DNA of 64,000 nt from Halobacterium sp. R2-5 (GTDB lineage Archaea > Halobacteriota > Halobacteria > Halobacteriales > Halobacteriaceae). Below are positions 7,949 to 16,393 of the stretch, piece by piece. The first letter of the stretch is position 1. Every line of letters starts with the position of its first letter. Both the position numbers and the translations under genes were made by a program. The stretch is taken from the NCBI RefSeq assembly GCF_011734195.1, contig NZ_JAANTH010000001.1, positions 1-64,000 on the forward strand, in the 5' to 3' direction. The notes under the pieces are model-generated. The model saw nothing but the letters and a program-made list of their open reading frames with translations. It made no database searches and was not told where the DNA came from.

Positions 7949-10042
7949 ATGGCCCAGGCCGCAAACCAGGAGCTCGTCGACAGGTTCGAGGAGTTCTACC
8001 GCCGGTACTACAGCGACGACGTCGCGGAACTCGCGCGCAAGTACCCGCGCGAGACGAAGTCCCTCCACCTCGACTGGCGGGACCTCTACCAGATGGACCC
8101 CGACCTGGCCGACGACTTCATCAACCACCCCGACGACCTCCGGGAGGCCGCCGAGGAAGCGCTGCGGCTCTACGACCTCCCCGTCGACGTGAGCCTCGGG
8201 CAGGCCCACGTGCGCGTCCACGGCCTCGACGAGCACACCGAGATTCGCGACATCCGCGCCGAACACCTCAACACGCTCGTCAGCGTGCAGGGGATGGTGC
8301 GGAAGGCGACCGACGTCCGCCCGAAGATCGAGCGCGCCGTCTTCGTCTGCCAGCGCTGCGGCGCCGAGACCGAAGTCCCGCAGGGCGACGCGGGCTTCCA
8401 GGAGCCCTACCAGTGCGAGAGCTGCGAGCGACAGGGGCCGTTCAAGCTCGACCCCGAGCGCTCGGAGTTCGTCGACTCCCAGAAGCTCCGCATCCAGGAG
8501 TCCCCCGAGGGGCTCGCGGGCGGCGAGACCCCGCAGAGCATCGACGTCCACGTCTCCGACGACATCACGGGCGAGGTCACGCCCGGCGACCACGTCACCG
8601 TCTCCGGCGTGCTGCGCCTCGACCAGAGCGAGGGCAGCAACGAGTCCCCGGTCTTCGACCTCTACATGGAGGGTTCGGCGGTCGTCATCGAGGACGAGGA
8701 GTTCGAGGAGATGAACATCACCGAGGAGGACAAACAGCAGATCGTCGAAATCTCGAACCGCGAGAACATCTACGAGCAGATGGTCGACTCGATGGCGCCC
8801 TCTATCTACGGCCACCGGCAGGCCAAGCTCGCGATGATTCTCCAGCTGTTCTCCGGCGTCACAAAACACCTCCCGGACGAGTCCCGTATTCGGGGCGACC
8901 TCCACATGCTACTCATCGGGGACCCCGGGACGGGGAAGTCGGCCCTCATATCATATGTTCAAAATATCGCGCCGCGCTCCGTCTACACCTCCGGCAAAGG
9001 CTCCAGCTCGGCAGGTCTGACGGCGGCCGCGGTCCGGGACGACTTCGGGGACGGCCAGCAGTGGACGCTGGAAGCCGGCGCGCTCGTGCTCGCCGACCAG
9101 GGCGTCGCGGCGGTCGACGAGCTCGACAAGATGGCGGCCGACGACCGCTCCGCGATGCACGAAGCACTAGAGCAGCAGAAGATATCCATTTCGAAGGCGG
9201 GAATCAACGCCACGCTGAAAGCGCGGTGTTCGCTTCTGGGCGCGGCGAACCCGAAGTACGGCCGCTTCGACCAGTACGAGCCCATCGGCGAGCAGATCGA
9301 CCTCGAACCCGCGCTCATCTCGCGATTCGACCTCATCTTCACGGTGACCGACGAGCCCGACCCCGAGGAGGACGCCCAGCTCGCCCAGCACATCCTCCAG
9401 ACGAACTACGCGGGCGAGCTCAACACCCAGCAGGAGCAGCTCGCGAACTCGAATCACACCGAGGAAGAGGTCGACGCCGAGACGGGGACGGTCGCGCCCG
9501 CCATCGAGGCGTCGCTGCTGCGGAAGTACATCGCGTACTCGCGGCGGAACTGCTACCCGACGATGACCGACGAGGCCCGGGACGCCATCGAGGAGTTCTA
9601 CGTCGACCTGCGCGCGGAGGGGCAGGGCGAGGACTCCCCCGTTCCCGTGACCGCGCGCCAGCTCGAAGCGCTCGTGCGGCTCGCGGAGGCGTCCGCGCGC
9701 GTCCGACTCTCGGACACCGTCGAGCAGGAGGACGCCGAGCGCGTCATCGAGATCGTGCGCTCGTGTCTGCAGGACATCGGCGTCGACCCCGAGACCGGCG
9801 AGTACGACGCGGACGTCGTCGAGACCGGGCGCTCGAAGACCCAGCGCGACCGCGTGAAGAACGTGAAGGCCATCATCAAGGAGATCGAGGACGAGTTCGA
9901 CGAGGGCGCGCCCGTCGACGAGGTGCTCGACCGCGCCGAGGAGGTCGGAATGGACGCCTCGAAGGCCGAGCACGAGATCGAGAAGCTCAAAGAGAAGGGC
10001 GAGCTCTACCAGCCGAACAAGGACCACCTGCGGGCGATATAG
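7949..10042 (+). CDS. mcm: Replicative DNA helicase MCM
   Basis: The 697-residue archaeal replicative helicase. N-terminal domain with zinc finger (CQRCG ... CESC, about 133-158), AAA+ core with Walker A GDPGTGKSA (about 325-333), Walker B (AAVDELDKM), sensor 1 (AANP), arginine finger (SRFDLIF) and a C-terminal winged helix (EVLDRAEEVGMD). No intein is present, although several haloarchaeal MCMs carry them. The codons just after Walker A (8945-8970) are unusually AT-rich. ATG at 7949 is used; an in-frame GTG at 7940 is possible. The next gene starts at the base after its stop. Confidence 0.96.
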   Translation: MAQAANQELVDRFEEFYRRYYSDDVAELARKYPRETKSLHLDWRDLYQMDPDLADDFINHPDDLREAAEEALRLYDLPVDVSLGQAHVRVHGLDEHTEIRDIRAEHLNTLVSVQGMVRKATDVRPKIERAVFVCQRCGAETEVPQGDAGFQEPYQCESCERQGPFKLDPERSEFVDSQKLRIQESPEGLAGGETPQSIDVHVSDDITGEVTPGDHVTVSGVLRLDQSEGSNESPVFDLYMEGSAVVIEDEEFEEMNITEEDKQQIVEISNRENIYEQMVDSMAPSIYGHRQAKLAMILQLFSGVTKHLPDESRIRGDLHMLLIGDPGTGKSALISYVQNIAPRSVYTSGKGSSSAGLTAAAVRDDFGDGQQWTLEAGALVLADQGVAAVDELDKMAADDRSAMHEALEQQKISISKAGINATLKARCSLLGAANPKYGRFDQYEPIGEQIDLEPALISRFDLIFTVTDEPDPEEDAQLAQHILQTNYAGELNTQQEQLANSNHTEEEVDAETGTVAPAIEASLLRKYIAYSRRNCYPTMTDEARDAIEEFYVDLRAEGQGEDSPVPVTARQLEALVRLAEASARVRLSDTVEQEDAERVIEIVRSCLQDIGVDPETGEYDADVVETGRSKTQRDRVKNVKAIIKEIEDEFDEGAPVDEVLDRAEEVGMDASKAEHEIEKLKEKGELYQPNKDHLRAI

Positions 10043-10318
10043 ATGGACCGGATTTCGGCGCTGCGGAACGTCGAGGACGCGCTCGCGGACTTCGAGGCTG
10101 GCGACGCCTCCCTGGGTGACGTCGAGGACCGCGTGCTCGGCGTGCTGCGGACGTACGCGACGGAGTTCGACGAGGGCGACGTCTCGGCGTACCGGGCGAC
10201 CGGCGACCCCCGCGTGGAGGGGACCGTCGTCGTCGCGGAATCCGAAGAAGAAGCGCGCGAGCGTGTCGCTGCACGGGTCGACGAAGTCCCCGAATTCCGC
10301 GTCGAGCCCGTGGGTTGA
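10043..10318 (+). CDS. MCM-linked hypothetical, 91 aa
   Basis: A 91-residue acidic protein starting at the first base after the mcm stop, so almost certainly co-translated with it. Helical N-terminus (ALRNVEDALADFEAG), then an alpha/beta part ending VPEFRVEPVG. The four following genes are also uncharacterised and closely packed. I know such genes recur next to mcm in haloarchaea but not what they do. Confidence 0.75.
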   Translation: MDRISALRNVEDALADFEAGDASLGDVEDRVLGVLRTYATEFDEGDVSAYRATGDPRVEGTVVVAESEEEARERVAARVDEVPEFRVEPVG

Positions 10319-10366
10319 TTCCACGTATTCGAAAGTAATTTTAACTCCCGCTGGGAGTGTCGGGTC

Positions 10367-10705
10367 GTGCTGCTGGTGGCGACGTACTCGCGGGCTGCCC
10401 GGCAGAGCCTCCGGAACGTCTGCTCGACGCACGAGGACTGCGTCGTGCGGCGGTTCGGCCGCGCGGCGCTGCTCGCGGAGACCGAGCTCGCGGCGTTCCA
10501 CGCGCTCCGCCTGCGCGAGAAACACGGCGGCGACGTGCAGGTCGAGCGCACCGAGGCCCTGAACGAGTTCAGCGACGTCCCCGAGTCGGTCCGGGGCGCC
10601 GCTGCCGCCTACGAGTCCCGGGACGCCGCGAGTACGCCGTACGCGAAGTTCGCGGCGGGGACCGACCACCCGGACCCCGAGTCGATGGCCGACGAGGAGC
10701 TATGA
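10367..10705 (+). CDS. MCM-cluster hypothetical, 112 aa
   Basis: A 112-residue protein with GTG start. The first half (LLVATYSRAARQSLRNVCSTH, GRAALLAETELAAFHALRLRE) looks like a small alpha/beta fold; the tail (TPYAKFAAGTDHPDPESM) is likely extended. A TATA-like TAATTTTAAC (10336-10345) about 25 bases upstream suggests its own leaderless promoter. The next gene overlaps its stop (ATGA). Confidence 0.7.
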   Translation: MLLVATYSRAARQSLRNVCSTHEDCVVRRFGRAALLAETELAAFHALRLREKHGGDVQVERTEALNEFSDVPESVRGAAAAYESRDAASTPYAKFAAGTDHPDPESMADEEL

Positions 10706-11526
10706 GAATCCGGCTCGCGGGCGTCGAACGCCGCGGTCGCGCCGTCGACCTGCGCGACGTGGACGTGAGCGCCCAGACCGTTCTCGAGGCCGTTCGCGAC
10801 CCGGAGGACGACAGAATCGCGTGCGCGAGTCCGCAGCCAGTCCACGAACGCGTCGGCTTCCTGCACCGAAGAACGTCGATTTCGACGGCGGCCGCGGTCG
10901 CGGCCGCCGCGCGCTCCCGCGGCGCGACGACCGAGTACGACGGCGAACTCCGCGCCATCGAAGGAGAACTCGCGAGCGTCGAGGCGCCGAGCGTGGAGCT
11001 CGCGGCGGCCCGCGAGCGCGTCGCGGAGACGGCTGGAGACGTGGACCGCCTCCGGGAGCGCGTCGCGCGGGCGAGCGGCCGCGTCGAGGCCAGACGCGAA
11101 GCGGGCGAGGACGCGAGCGGCGCGGAAGCCGAACTGCAGGAGGCGACCCGGGAGCTCGCCGAGCGCGAGACCGACCACCACGCCGCGAAGGAGGACCTAG
11201 CGGCGGCCCGGGAGCAGGCGCGAGAGGCTCGCGACGCACGCGAGCGCCGCCTAGAGCTGACGGACCGCCGCGACAACCTCCGGCGGGCTGCGCGGCGGGC
11301 GCTCGCGAGTGGGTACTCCGAATCGTTCCGGCGGGCACTCGAAGCGCTCCCCGTGCCGGGCGAGCCGGCCCCGCCAAGAGAGTTCGCGGGACCGGACTGG
11401 GCGGCCGGGATGGGGGCCGCGCGGCTCGCTCGACCGGGCGCACCACTCGTCGTCGGCTGCGGGTTCGGGAACGCCTCGCGGGCCGCGGCGGCGCTCGACG
11501 CGCCCGTCGCGCTGGTGGAAGTTTAA
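10702..11526 (+). CDS. Coiled-coil protein of the MCM cluster
   Basis: A 274-residue protein. Residues 1-60 look globular (MRIRLAGVERRGRAVDL); residues about 70-200 form a long heptad-rich, Ala/Glu/Arg coiled coil; the C-terminal part ends with a hydrophobic strand-like patch (GAPLVVGCGFGNASRAAAAL). Start is the ATG overlapping the stop of the previous gene. It may act as a structural partner of the MinD-like ATPase two genes downstream, but that is only inferred from neighbourhood. Confidence 0.75.
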   Translation: MRIRLAGVERRGRAVDLRDVDVSAQTVLEAVRDPEDDRIACASPQPVHERVGFLHRRTSISTAAAVAAAARSRGATTEYDGELRAIEGELASVEAPSVELAAARERVAETAGDVDRLRERVARASGRVEARREAGEDASGAEAELQEATRELAERETDHHAAKEDLAAAREQAREARDARERRLELTDRRDNLRRAARRALASGYSESFRRALEALPVPGEPAPPREFAGPDWAAGMGAARLARPGAPLVVGCGFGNASRAAAALDAPVALVEV

Positions 11527-11552
11527 GCCGGAGAGCGCGGCCACTCCGGGCC

Positions 11553-12050
11553 ATGGAGTTGGAGACAGCGACCCACCGGCGGCGCGGCGTGACGCTCGTC
11601 GCCGCCCGCGCGACCAACGACGACGACCACGCGCAGCGCGTCCGCGTCGCGAGCCGCTGCGACGGCCCCGTGTGGCCGCCCCGCGACGAGGGGATACCCG
11701 TGCCGGGCTGGGACGACGGCGGCTGGGAGGGCGTCGTCGAGGCGGGTGCAACGCGGCCGCTGGGGTTCGCGACACCCGCCGAACCCGCGAGTCCGCCCGT
11801 CGAGTTCGCGTGGAGCGAACGCGCCGCCGAGACGGAGCCGACGGCGGCAGAGACGCTCTCAGACCTCGGCGACCCGCGGCCGCCCGCGGACGCAATCGAG
11901 CCGCCCGAGACGGCGCTCCCGGCCGGCGTCCGCGAGTGGCTGGACGGCGTCGCCGAGCGCTCGAATCAGGGAGCGGCGACGGACGCCGACCGCGACCGGG
12001 TGGCGGCGCTGGCGGCGCGCGCGAGCCGGCTCCGGGAGGCGTTCCGGTGA
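11553..12050 (+). CDS. MCM-cluster hypothetical, 165 aa
   Basis: A 165-residue protein with a beta-rich N-terminal half (RRGVTLVAARATN, RVRVASRCDGPVWPP, PLGFATPAEP), resembling an immunoglobulin-like domain, then a linker and a C-terminal helical segment rich in Arg/Ala. It ends by GTGA overlap with the MinD-like ATPase gene, indicating coupled synthesis. Function unknown. Confidence 0.72.
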   Translation: MELETATHRRRGVTLVAARATNDDDHAQRVRVASRCDGPVWPPRDEGIPVPGWDDGGWEGVVEAGATRPLGFATPAEPASPPVEFAWSERAAETEPTAAETLSDLGDPRPPADAIEPPETALPAGVREWLDGVAERSNQGAATDADRDRVAALAARASRLREAFR

Positions 12051-12700
12051 TTCTCGCGGTCTGCGGCGGGAAGGGCGGCGTCGGAAAGACGACGACCGCG
12101 CTCAATCTCGCCGCCGAGCTCGACGCGGTGCTCGTGGACGCGGACCTCGGGATGGCGGACGTGCCGGCGGGCCGCGGCCCCGACCTCCACGACGTGCTCG
12201 CGGGGCGCGCGGACGCCGTCGAGGCGGTCCGCGAGACCGGTGCGATCGCGGTGCTGCCCTGTGGTCGGACGCTCGCCGGCGCCCGGGAGAGCGACCCGAT
12301 GCGGCTCCTGGACGCGCTGCATGCCGTCGCGGACGCGTACGGCGACGTGGTCGTGGACTGTCCCGCGGGTCTGCGCGCGGACGTCGGTCTGCCGCTGCTG
12401 GTCGCGGACGCGAGCGTGCTGGTGACGACGCCGGACCGCGCGGCGCTGGCGGACGCGCTTCGCGCGCGGTCGCTGGCCGTCGAACTGGACGCCGGGCTGG
12501 CAGCCGCCGCGTACAATCGCGCGGACAGCGCGGGCGACGAGGTGGCGAACGCGCTCGGCGCGCCGGTGGTCGCGATTCCGGCGGCGGACGCCGTGACGGC
12601 GGCGGTGGAAGCCGGGCAGCCGGTCGCGGCTGTCGCTGGAGAGTCGGCGGCTGCGGCGCGGTTCGAGAATCTCGCACAACGAGTTCGTGAGACGCGGTAA
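12047..12700 (+). CDS. MinD/ParA-type ATPase
   Basis: A 217-residue P-loop ATPase. Complete deviant Walker A CGGKGGVGKTTT at residues 6-17, switch I DADLGMADV and Walker B VVVDCPAG are visible. The usual C-terminal amphipathic membrane-targeting helix is weak (ENLAQRVRETR). Short relative to MinD (about 260). It ends a tight gene run after mcm, so a role in replisome or cell-division placement is possible but unproven. GTG start overlaps the preceding stop. Confidence 0.85.
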   Translation: MILAVCGGKGGVGKTTTALNLAAELDAVLVDADLGMADVPAGRGPDLHDVLAGRADAVEAVRETGAIAVLPCGRTLAGARESDPMRLLDALHAVADAYGDVVVDCPAGLRADVGLPLLVADASVLVTTPDRAALADALRARSLAVELDAGLAAAAYNRADSAGDEVANALGAPVVAIPAADAVTAAVEAGQPVAAVAGESAAAARFENLAQRVRETR

Positions 12701-12703
12701 CGG

Positions 12704-13561
12704 TCAGTCCTGGAGGTCGACGTACGTCGAGCGCAGCGTCACCGGCGTCACGTCCGCGACGTCGGCGGCGTCGGCCTGCGTGAGCGGGACGTTCCGGTCG
12801 CAGGCCGCGGTGTAGAGGCAGGCGGCGGCGACCCCGCTGGGGTTGCGTCCGGAGACGAGGTTCCGGGACTCGGCCTCTTCGACGTACTCGCGGGCGGCGC
12901 GCTCGACGCCCTGGGGGAGGTCGAGTTCAGTGGCGTACCGCGGGAGGTAGTCGCGGGGATCGATTGGACCCGTGGGCAGGCCGAGTTCGCGGTTCATGGC
13001 GTCGTACGCGGCGGAGAGCTCGCCCTCGTCCGCGCGGGCGACGTCCTCGACCTCGCCGAGCGTCCGCGAGAGCGCGTTCGTCCGACAGACCGCGTAGACG
13101 GCGGCGGCCGCGAACCCTTCGATGGAGCGACCGCGGAGCAGGCCCTCGTTCTGTGCGGAGTCGAACAGCGCACACGCCTGGTCGCGGACGCTGCGCGGCA
13201 GGTCGAGCTTGCCGACGAGCCGGCGGATCTCCGTGAAGCCGTACACCTGGTTGCGGTCGGCCTTCGACGGGATGGACGCGCGCTTGTGCTGGCGGCGCAT
13301 CCGCTTGAGACGGCGGCGCTTGCGCCCCTTCACGCGCGTCGAGCGGCCGATCTCCGTGGAGAGTCCGCGGTCGTGTCTGGCGCGCGTGAGCGGCGCGCCC
13401 GTCCGCTCGGGGTTGCTGTCGTCCTCGGAGAAGCTGCGCCACTCGGGGCCGCGGTCGATGCGGTCCTCGTCGACGACGAGCCCGCACTCCACGCAGACGC
13501 GTTCGGTCGCACGCTGCCGGACGGCACCCGAGCACTCGGGACAGGTCACTGACTGACTCAT
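12704..13561 (-). CDS. tfb: Transcription initiation factor TFB
   Basis: A 285-residue archaeal TFIIB homolog that bridges TBP-bound promoter DNA and RNA polymerase. N-terminal zinc ribbon CPEC...CVEC (residues about 8-29), B-reader region (PEWRSFSEDDSNPERTGAPLT), then two cyclin repeats. It is somewhat shorter than typical (about 310-320). Haloarchaea keep several TFB paralogs that select promoters, so this may be one of a set. ATG at 13561 chosen over the GTG codon just before it. Confidence 0.95.
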   Translation of the reverse strand: MSQSVTCPECSGAVRQRATERVCVECGLVVDEDRIDRGPEWRSFSEDDSNPERTGAPLTRARHDRGLSTEIGRSTRVKGRKRRRLKRMRRQHKRASIPSKADRNQVYGFTEIRRLVGKLDLPRSVRDQACALFDSAQNEGLLRGRSIEGFAAAAVYAVCRTNALSRTLGEVEDVARADEGELSAAYDAMNRELGLPTGPIDPRDYLPRYATELDLPQGVERAAREYVEEAESRNLVSGRNPSGVAAACLYTAACDRNVPLTQADAADVADVTPVTLRSTYVDLQD

Positions 13562-13700
13562 CACACCTGAACGTAGGTCCGGAAGCAGTATTTAAACGCA
13601 GGTCGAGACCGCCGATTCCGGGCGTTCCAGGCGCCGAGAGCGTATCGGTAACCGGTACGCTCCTGTAGCGGGCGGTGTATATCTCGCTTGTCGACACTCG

Positions 13701-13712
13701 AAATTTTAAGTG
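13701..13712 (+). promoter_or_regulatory. TATA-box promoter
   Basis: AAATTTTAAG lies 25-34 bases before the ATG at 13735. That spacing places transcription start at or next to the start codon, the usual haloarchaeal leaderless arrangement. Confidence 0.6.
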
Positions 13713-13734
13713 GTGTCGCGCGGAACTGGCTCGC

Positions 13735-14244
13735 ATGGGACTGGCGGACATCGCGGAAGGGGTCGAGGTGACGACGCGCCAGCGCGAGCGCGGCGTCGCG
13801 AGCGTCGACCGGACCGCGGCGTCGCTGGCGGCGGGGCTCGCCGGCGTGGAGGACGACCTCCCGGTGTCCGCGGACGCGGCCGCGACGATGGCCGAGGCGT
13901 ACGCGGGCGGCGCGAGCGTCGGCGACGCCGCCGACGAGGCCGGCGTGGCGCCGACCACCGCGGCGAAGACGCTCCACCGGCTCGGCTTCGAGGGGCTGTC
14001 GCCGTTCTCGCCGCTCCAGCGCGAGATACTCGACGACTGGCTGGCCGCAGAGTGCTCTCGCGCGGACGCCCTCGAACTCACGGGCGCCGGCGAGCGGGCG
14101 TTCGCGCTCGCGGCGTACGTCGCGACCCACGAGCCGGTCGAGGCGGCCGAAGCGGCCGTCGAGAGCGCGCTGTCGAACGCCGGGGACGCGATGGTCGAGA
14201 AGCGCGACGCGCTCGAAGCGACGCTCCCGGACCTCGACGCGTAG
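13735..14244 (+). CDS. HTH-like hypothetical, 169 aa
   Basis: A 169-residue all-helical protein. Residues about 55-90 (MAEAYAGGASVGDAADEAGVAPTTAAKTLHRLG) have the look of a helix-turn-helix with the ASVGDAADEAGV turn, so DNA binding is plausible. The C-terminal half (ALEL... AYVATHEPVEAAEAAVESAL) is helical. Its stop abuts the stop of the convergent ParA-like gene. I do not recognise a named function. Confidence 0.7.
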   Translation: MGLADIAEGVEVTTRQRERGVASVDRTAASLAAGLAGVEDDLPVSADAAATMAEAYAGGASVGDAADEAGVAPTTAAKTLHRLGFEGLSPFSPLQREILDDWLAAECSRADALELTGAGERAFALAAYVATHEPVEAAEAAVESALSNAGDAMVEKRDALEATLPDLDA

Positions 14245-14988
14245 TCAGGAGAGCTTCTGGCGGGCGGCGTCGAGCAGCGATTCTTCGTCGGCGTCGACGC
14301 TCAGGGACGTCTCGAACAGCGACGCCGCGAGCGCCGCGATTCGCGCGGTGAACGCGCCGTCGCCGGCGAGCGCGGCCGGCTCCTCGGGGATACCGCGCTC
14401 GGCGTGTTCGGGGACGGCGTGGTCGGCGTCCGGCGGTGCGTCCTCGGCCCGGTTCGCGATAGCGAGGTCGAAGTCCGCCCCGAGATCTGCGAGGCGCCCG
14501 CGGGCGCGCTGGAGGCTGTCGATGCCTCGACTCCCGGGCGGGAGGACGGCGGCGACCCGGTCAGCGCTCGTGACCGCGGCGACGGCCTGGTTCGCGGCGA
14601 CCGGCGGCGTATCTACCAGCACGTAGTCGTGGACGTCCGAGAGGTCCGCGAGCCGGTCGTCGAGACGCTCAGCGGCGGTCCGGGTCTTCGCTTCGGCGAT
14701 GCGAGCGAACGGCGCGAACGCGGGGTACGCGGCGACGTCGCCCGGCGCGTCGGGAGCGAGGACGTGGCGTGCCGCCGCCGGGTCGGCGTCCGGGTCCGCG
14801 AGCAGCGAGGTGGCGTCGGCGTCGATGCGGCCGTCGACGTACTGTGCGAGGCCCTGCGTGGCGAACGCGGCGTCGAGGACGCCGACGCTGGCGCCGTCGC
14901 GAGCGAGCACGGCGGCGGTCTCGACGGCGATTCGGGTGGTGCCGGCGCCGCCGGCGACGCCGACGAGCGCGGCAGTTCGTGGCTGCAT
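14245..14988 (-). CDS. ParA/MinD-like protein with degenerate P-loop
   Basis: A 247-residue protein with overall ParA/MinD fold features: a hydrophobic strand then GGAGTT, the DAAFATQGL switch, DYVLVDTPPVAANQA as Walker B, and SADRVAAVLPPGSRG. The nucleotide loop reads AGGAGTTR where ParA has KGGxGKTT: both the signature and the catalytic lysine are absent. It may bind nucleotide without hydrolysis or act as a regulatory partner of real ParA proteins. Confidence 0.78.
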   Translation of the reverse strand: MQPRTAALVGVAGGAGTTRIAVETAAVLARDGASVGVLDAAFATQGLAQYVDGRIDADATSLLADPDADPAAARHVLAPDAPGDVAAYPAFAPFARIAEAKTRTAAERLDDRLADLSDVHDYVLVDTPPVAANQAVAAVTSADRVAAVLPPGSRGIDSLQRARGRLADLGADFDLAIANRAEDAPPDADHAVPEHAERGIPEEPAALAGDGAFTARIAALAASLFETSLSVDADEESLLDAARQKLS

Positions 14989-15040
14989 GCCAGTAGTTTT
15001 CCCTCCTACTGGTACTAAAATTCGTGTATTCTCCGGCGAT

Positions 15041-15472
15041 TTATTCTCCGGCAGCCGCGGAGATGTCGTCGGCGATGTCGTCGAGTTCGTCGTCCGCGAG
15101 GTCCGGGCGCTCGCCGGCGATGGCGTGAATCGGGCGGCCGCCGTCGCCGTCGAAGCGCGGGATGATGTGTCCGTGGACGTGCGGCACCTCCTGTCCGGCC
15201 GCCTCGCCGTTGTTGAACGCGACGTTGCTGGCGTCCGCGTCCACGACGTCCTCCACGATGGGCGTGAGGGAGTGCAGCGCCGCGAACACCATCTCGCCGC
15301 TCTCCGGGGGCACGTCGTCGAGGGTCTCGTGGTGGTCCTTCGGGATGACGAGCGTGTGCCCGGGCGCGAGCGGGTTCGCGTCGAGGAACGCGAGCACGTC
15401 GGCGTCCTCGTAGACGACGCGGGCGGGAATCTCTCCGTCGACGATCTGGCAGAAGATGCAGTCTTCGGACAT
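15041..15472 (-). CDS. HIT-family nucleotide hydrolase
   Basis: A 143-residue histidine-triad protein acting on nucleotide-phosphoryl substrates (AMP-lysine or ApnA type). CIFC near the N-terminus is typical of zinc-binding HIT proteins, and the catalytic HVHGHIIPR is present at about residues 107-115, with NNGEAAGQ upstream. Complete length for the family. The substrate in haloarchaea is unknown. Confidence 0.93.
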   Translation of the reverse strand: MSEDCIFCQIVDGEIPARVVYEDADVLAFLDANPLAPGHTLVIPKDHHETLDDVPPESGEMVFAALHSLTPIVEDVVDADASNVAFNNGEAAGQEVPHVHGHIIPRFDGDGGRPIHAIAGERPDLADDELDDIADDISAAAGE

Positions 15473-15503
15473 GTGCGGCCAAACGACCGCCTCGATTAAA
15501 AGC

Positions 15504-15962
15504 CTAGCCGCGTCGGCCGCCGACGCTGTCGCGGAACTGCCCGCGGTCGACGACGCGGAGCGTGAGGTCGGCGGTGGCGACGGCGGCGCCGTCTTCGCGC
15601 TCGGCCCGGCAGGCGAACGAGAGGTCGGGGCGGTCGACGCCCACGAGCGTCGCGGACACGTCGACGGACGCGCCGACGCCGACGGGCGCGAGGTGGGAGA
15701 CCGAGGCGCCGCGGTCGACGACGCCCGTGCCGTCGGGGAGGCGACCGCGCAGCGTCTCCCGGACGAGCGTCTCGAACTGCGCGAGCAGGTGCGGCGTGCC
15801 GAGGACGCGGACCGCCTCCTCGGGGCTGGCGTCGATGGCAGCGGGGTCGCCGGGCGGGTCGTCGTGCGCGCCGAACGCGACGGTGGCGTGGTCGTCGTCG
15901 AGCGTGAACGCGGCCTCGCCGCGGACGTCGGCGTCCGCGAGCTCGTCGAAGGCGTCGGACAT
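15504..15962 (-). CDS. Hotdog-fold thioesterase-like protein
   Basis: A 152-residue protein whose C-terminal part has hotdog thioesterase features: VVDRGASVSHLAPVGVGASVDVSATLVGVD resembles the FAIDTEVHLKHLAPTPVG-like strand of fluoroacetyl-CoA thioesterase relatives, followed by further beta strands. It likely hydrolyses or binds acyl-CoA. Start taken at MSDAFDEL; an upstream start four codons earlier is possible. Confidence 0.65.
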   Translation of the reverse strand: MSDAFDELADADVRGEAAFTLDDDHATVAFGAHDDPPGDPAAIDASPEEAVRVLGTPHLLAQFETLVRETLRGRLPDGTGVVDRGASVSHLAPVGVGASVDVSATLVGVDRPDLSFACRAEREDGAAVATADLTLRVVDRGQFRDSVGGRRG

Positions 15963-16093
15963 GCGTGACGCCACGACGCAGTTCGTGTTAGTCTTGGCGG
16001 CGTGCGGCGTCGAGAGAGCTGTCGATTGCTCCGCTCGACAGTCGTTCCGTGGAGAACAGAAAGGCTATGAGCGGGGGCTGGCTACGCTGGAGC

Positions 16094-16324
16094 ATGCTCA
16101 GCAACTTCGCGGAACTGTTCGACGTCGCCGTGACCCTCGCGTACGCCGTGCTCGGCGCGGGGCTGGTGGGGACCGGCGTGCTCGTCGAACTGCGCAGCGT
16201 CGCCAGCCTCGGCGGCGGCGACCTCGTGCTCGGCGTGTGGCTCGCGGCCATGGGCGTGGTCGCCATCGCCGCCGGCACGATGCTGTTCACGGACAAGGTC
16301 CGGGCGCGCATCGGCGACGCCTAA
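16094..16324 (+). CDS. Small two-TM membrane protein
   Basis: A 76-residue protein with two hydrophobic helices (about residues 8-30 and 40-62) and a short basic C-terminus (KVRARIGDA). In-frame starts at 16049 and 16067 would add up to 15 non-conserved-looking residues; MLSNFAEL at 16094 is the best start. No family recognised. It precedes ileS in the same direction by 70 bases. Confidence 0.6.
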   Translation: MLSNFAELFDVAVTLAYAVLGAGLVGTGVLVELRSVASLGGGDLVLGVWLAAMGVVAIAAGTMLFTDKVRARIGDA

Positions 16325-16393
16325 ACCGGCAGACGCGGCGACGGCGACTGTACAACCGATTACCCTTTTAGGTGCGAGCGAGACGGGTACGCC

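Noticed and set aside
7949-10042. Intein in MCM
   Set aside because: Protein length (697 aa) and continuous helicase motifs show no intervening domain.
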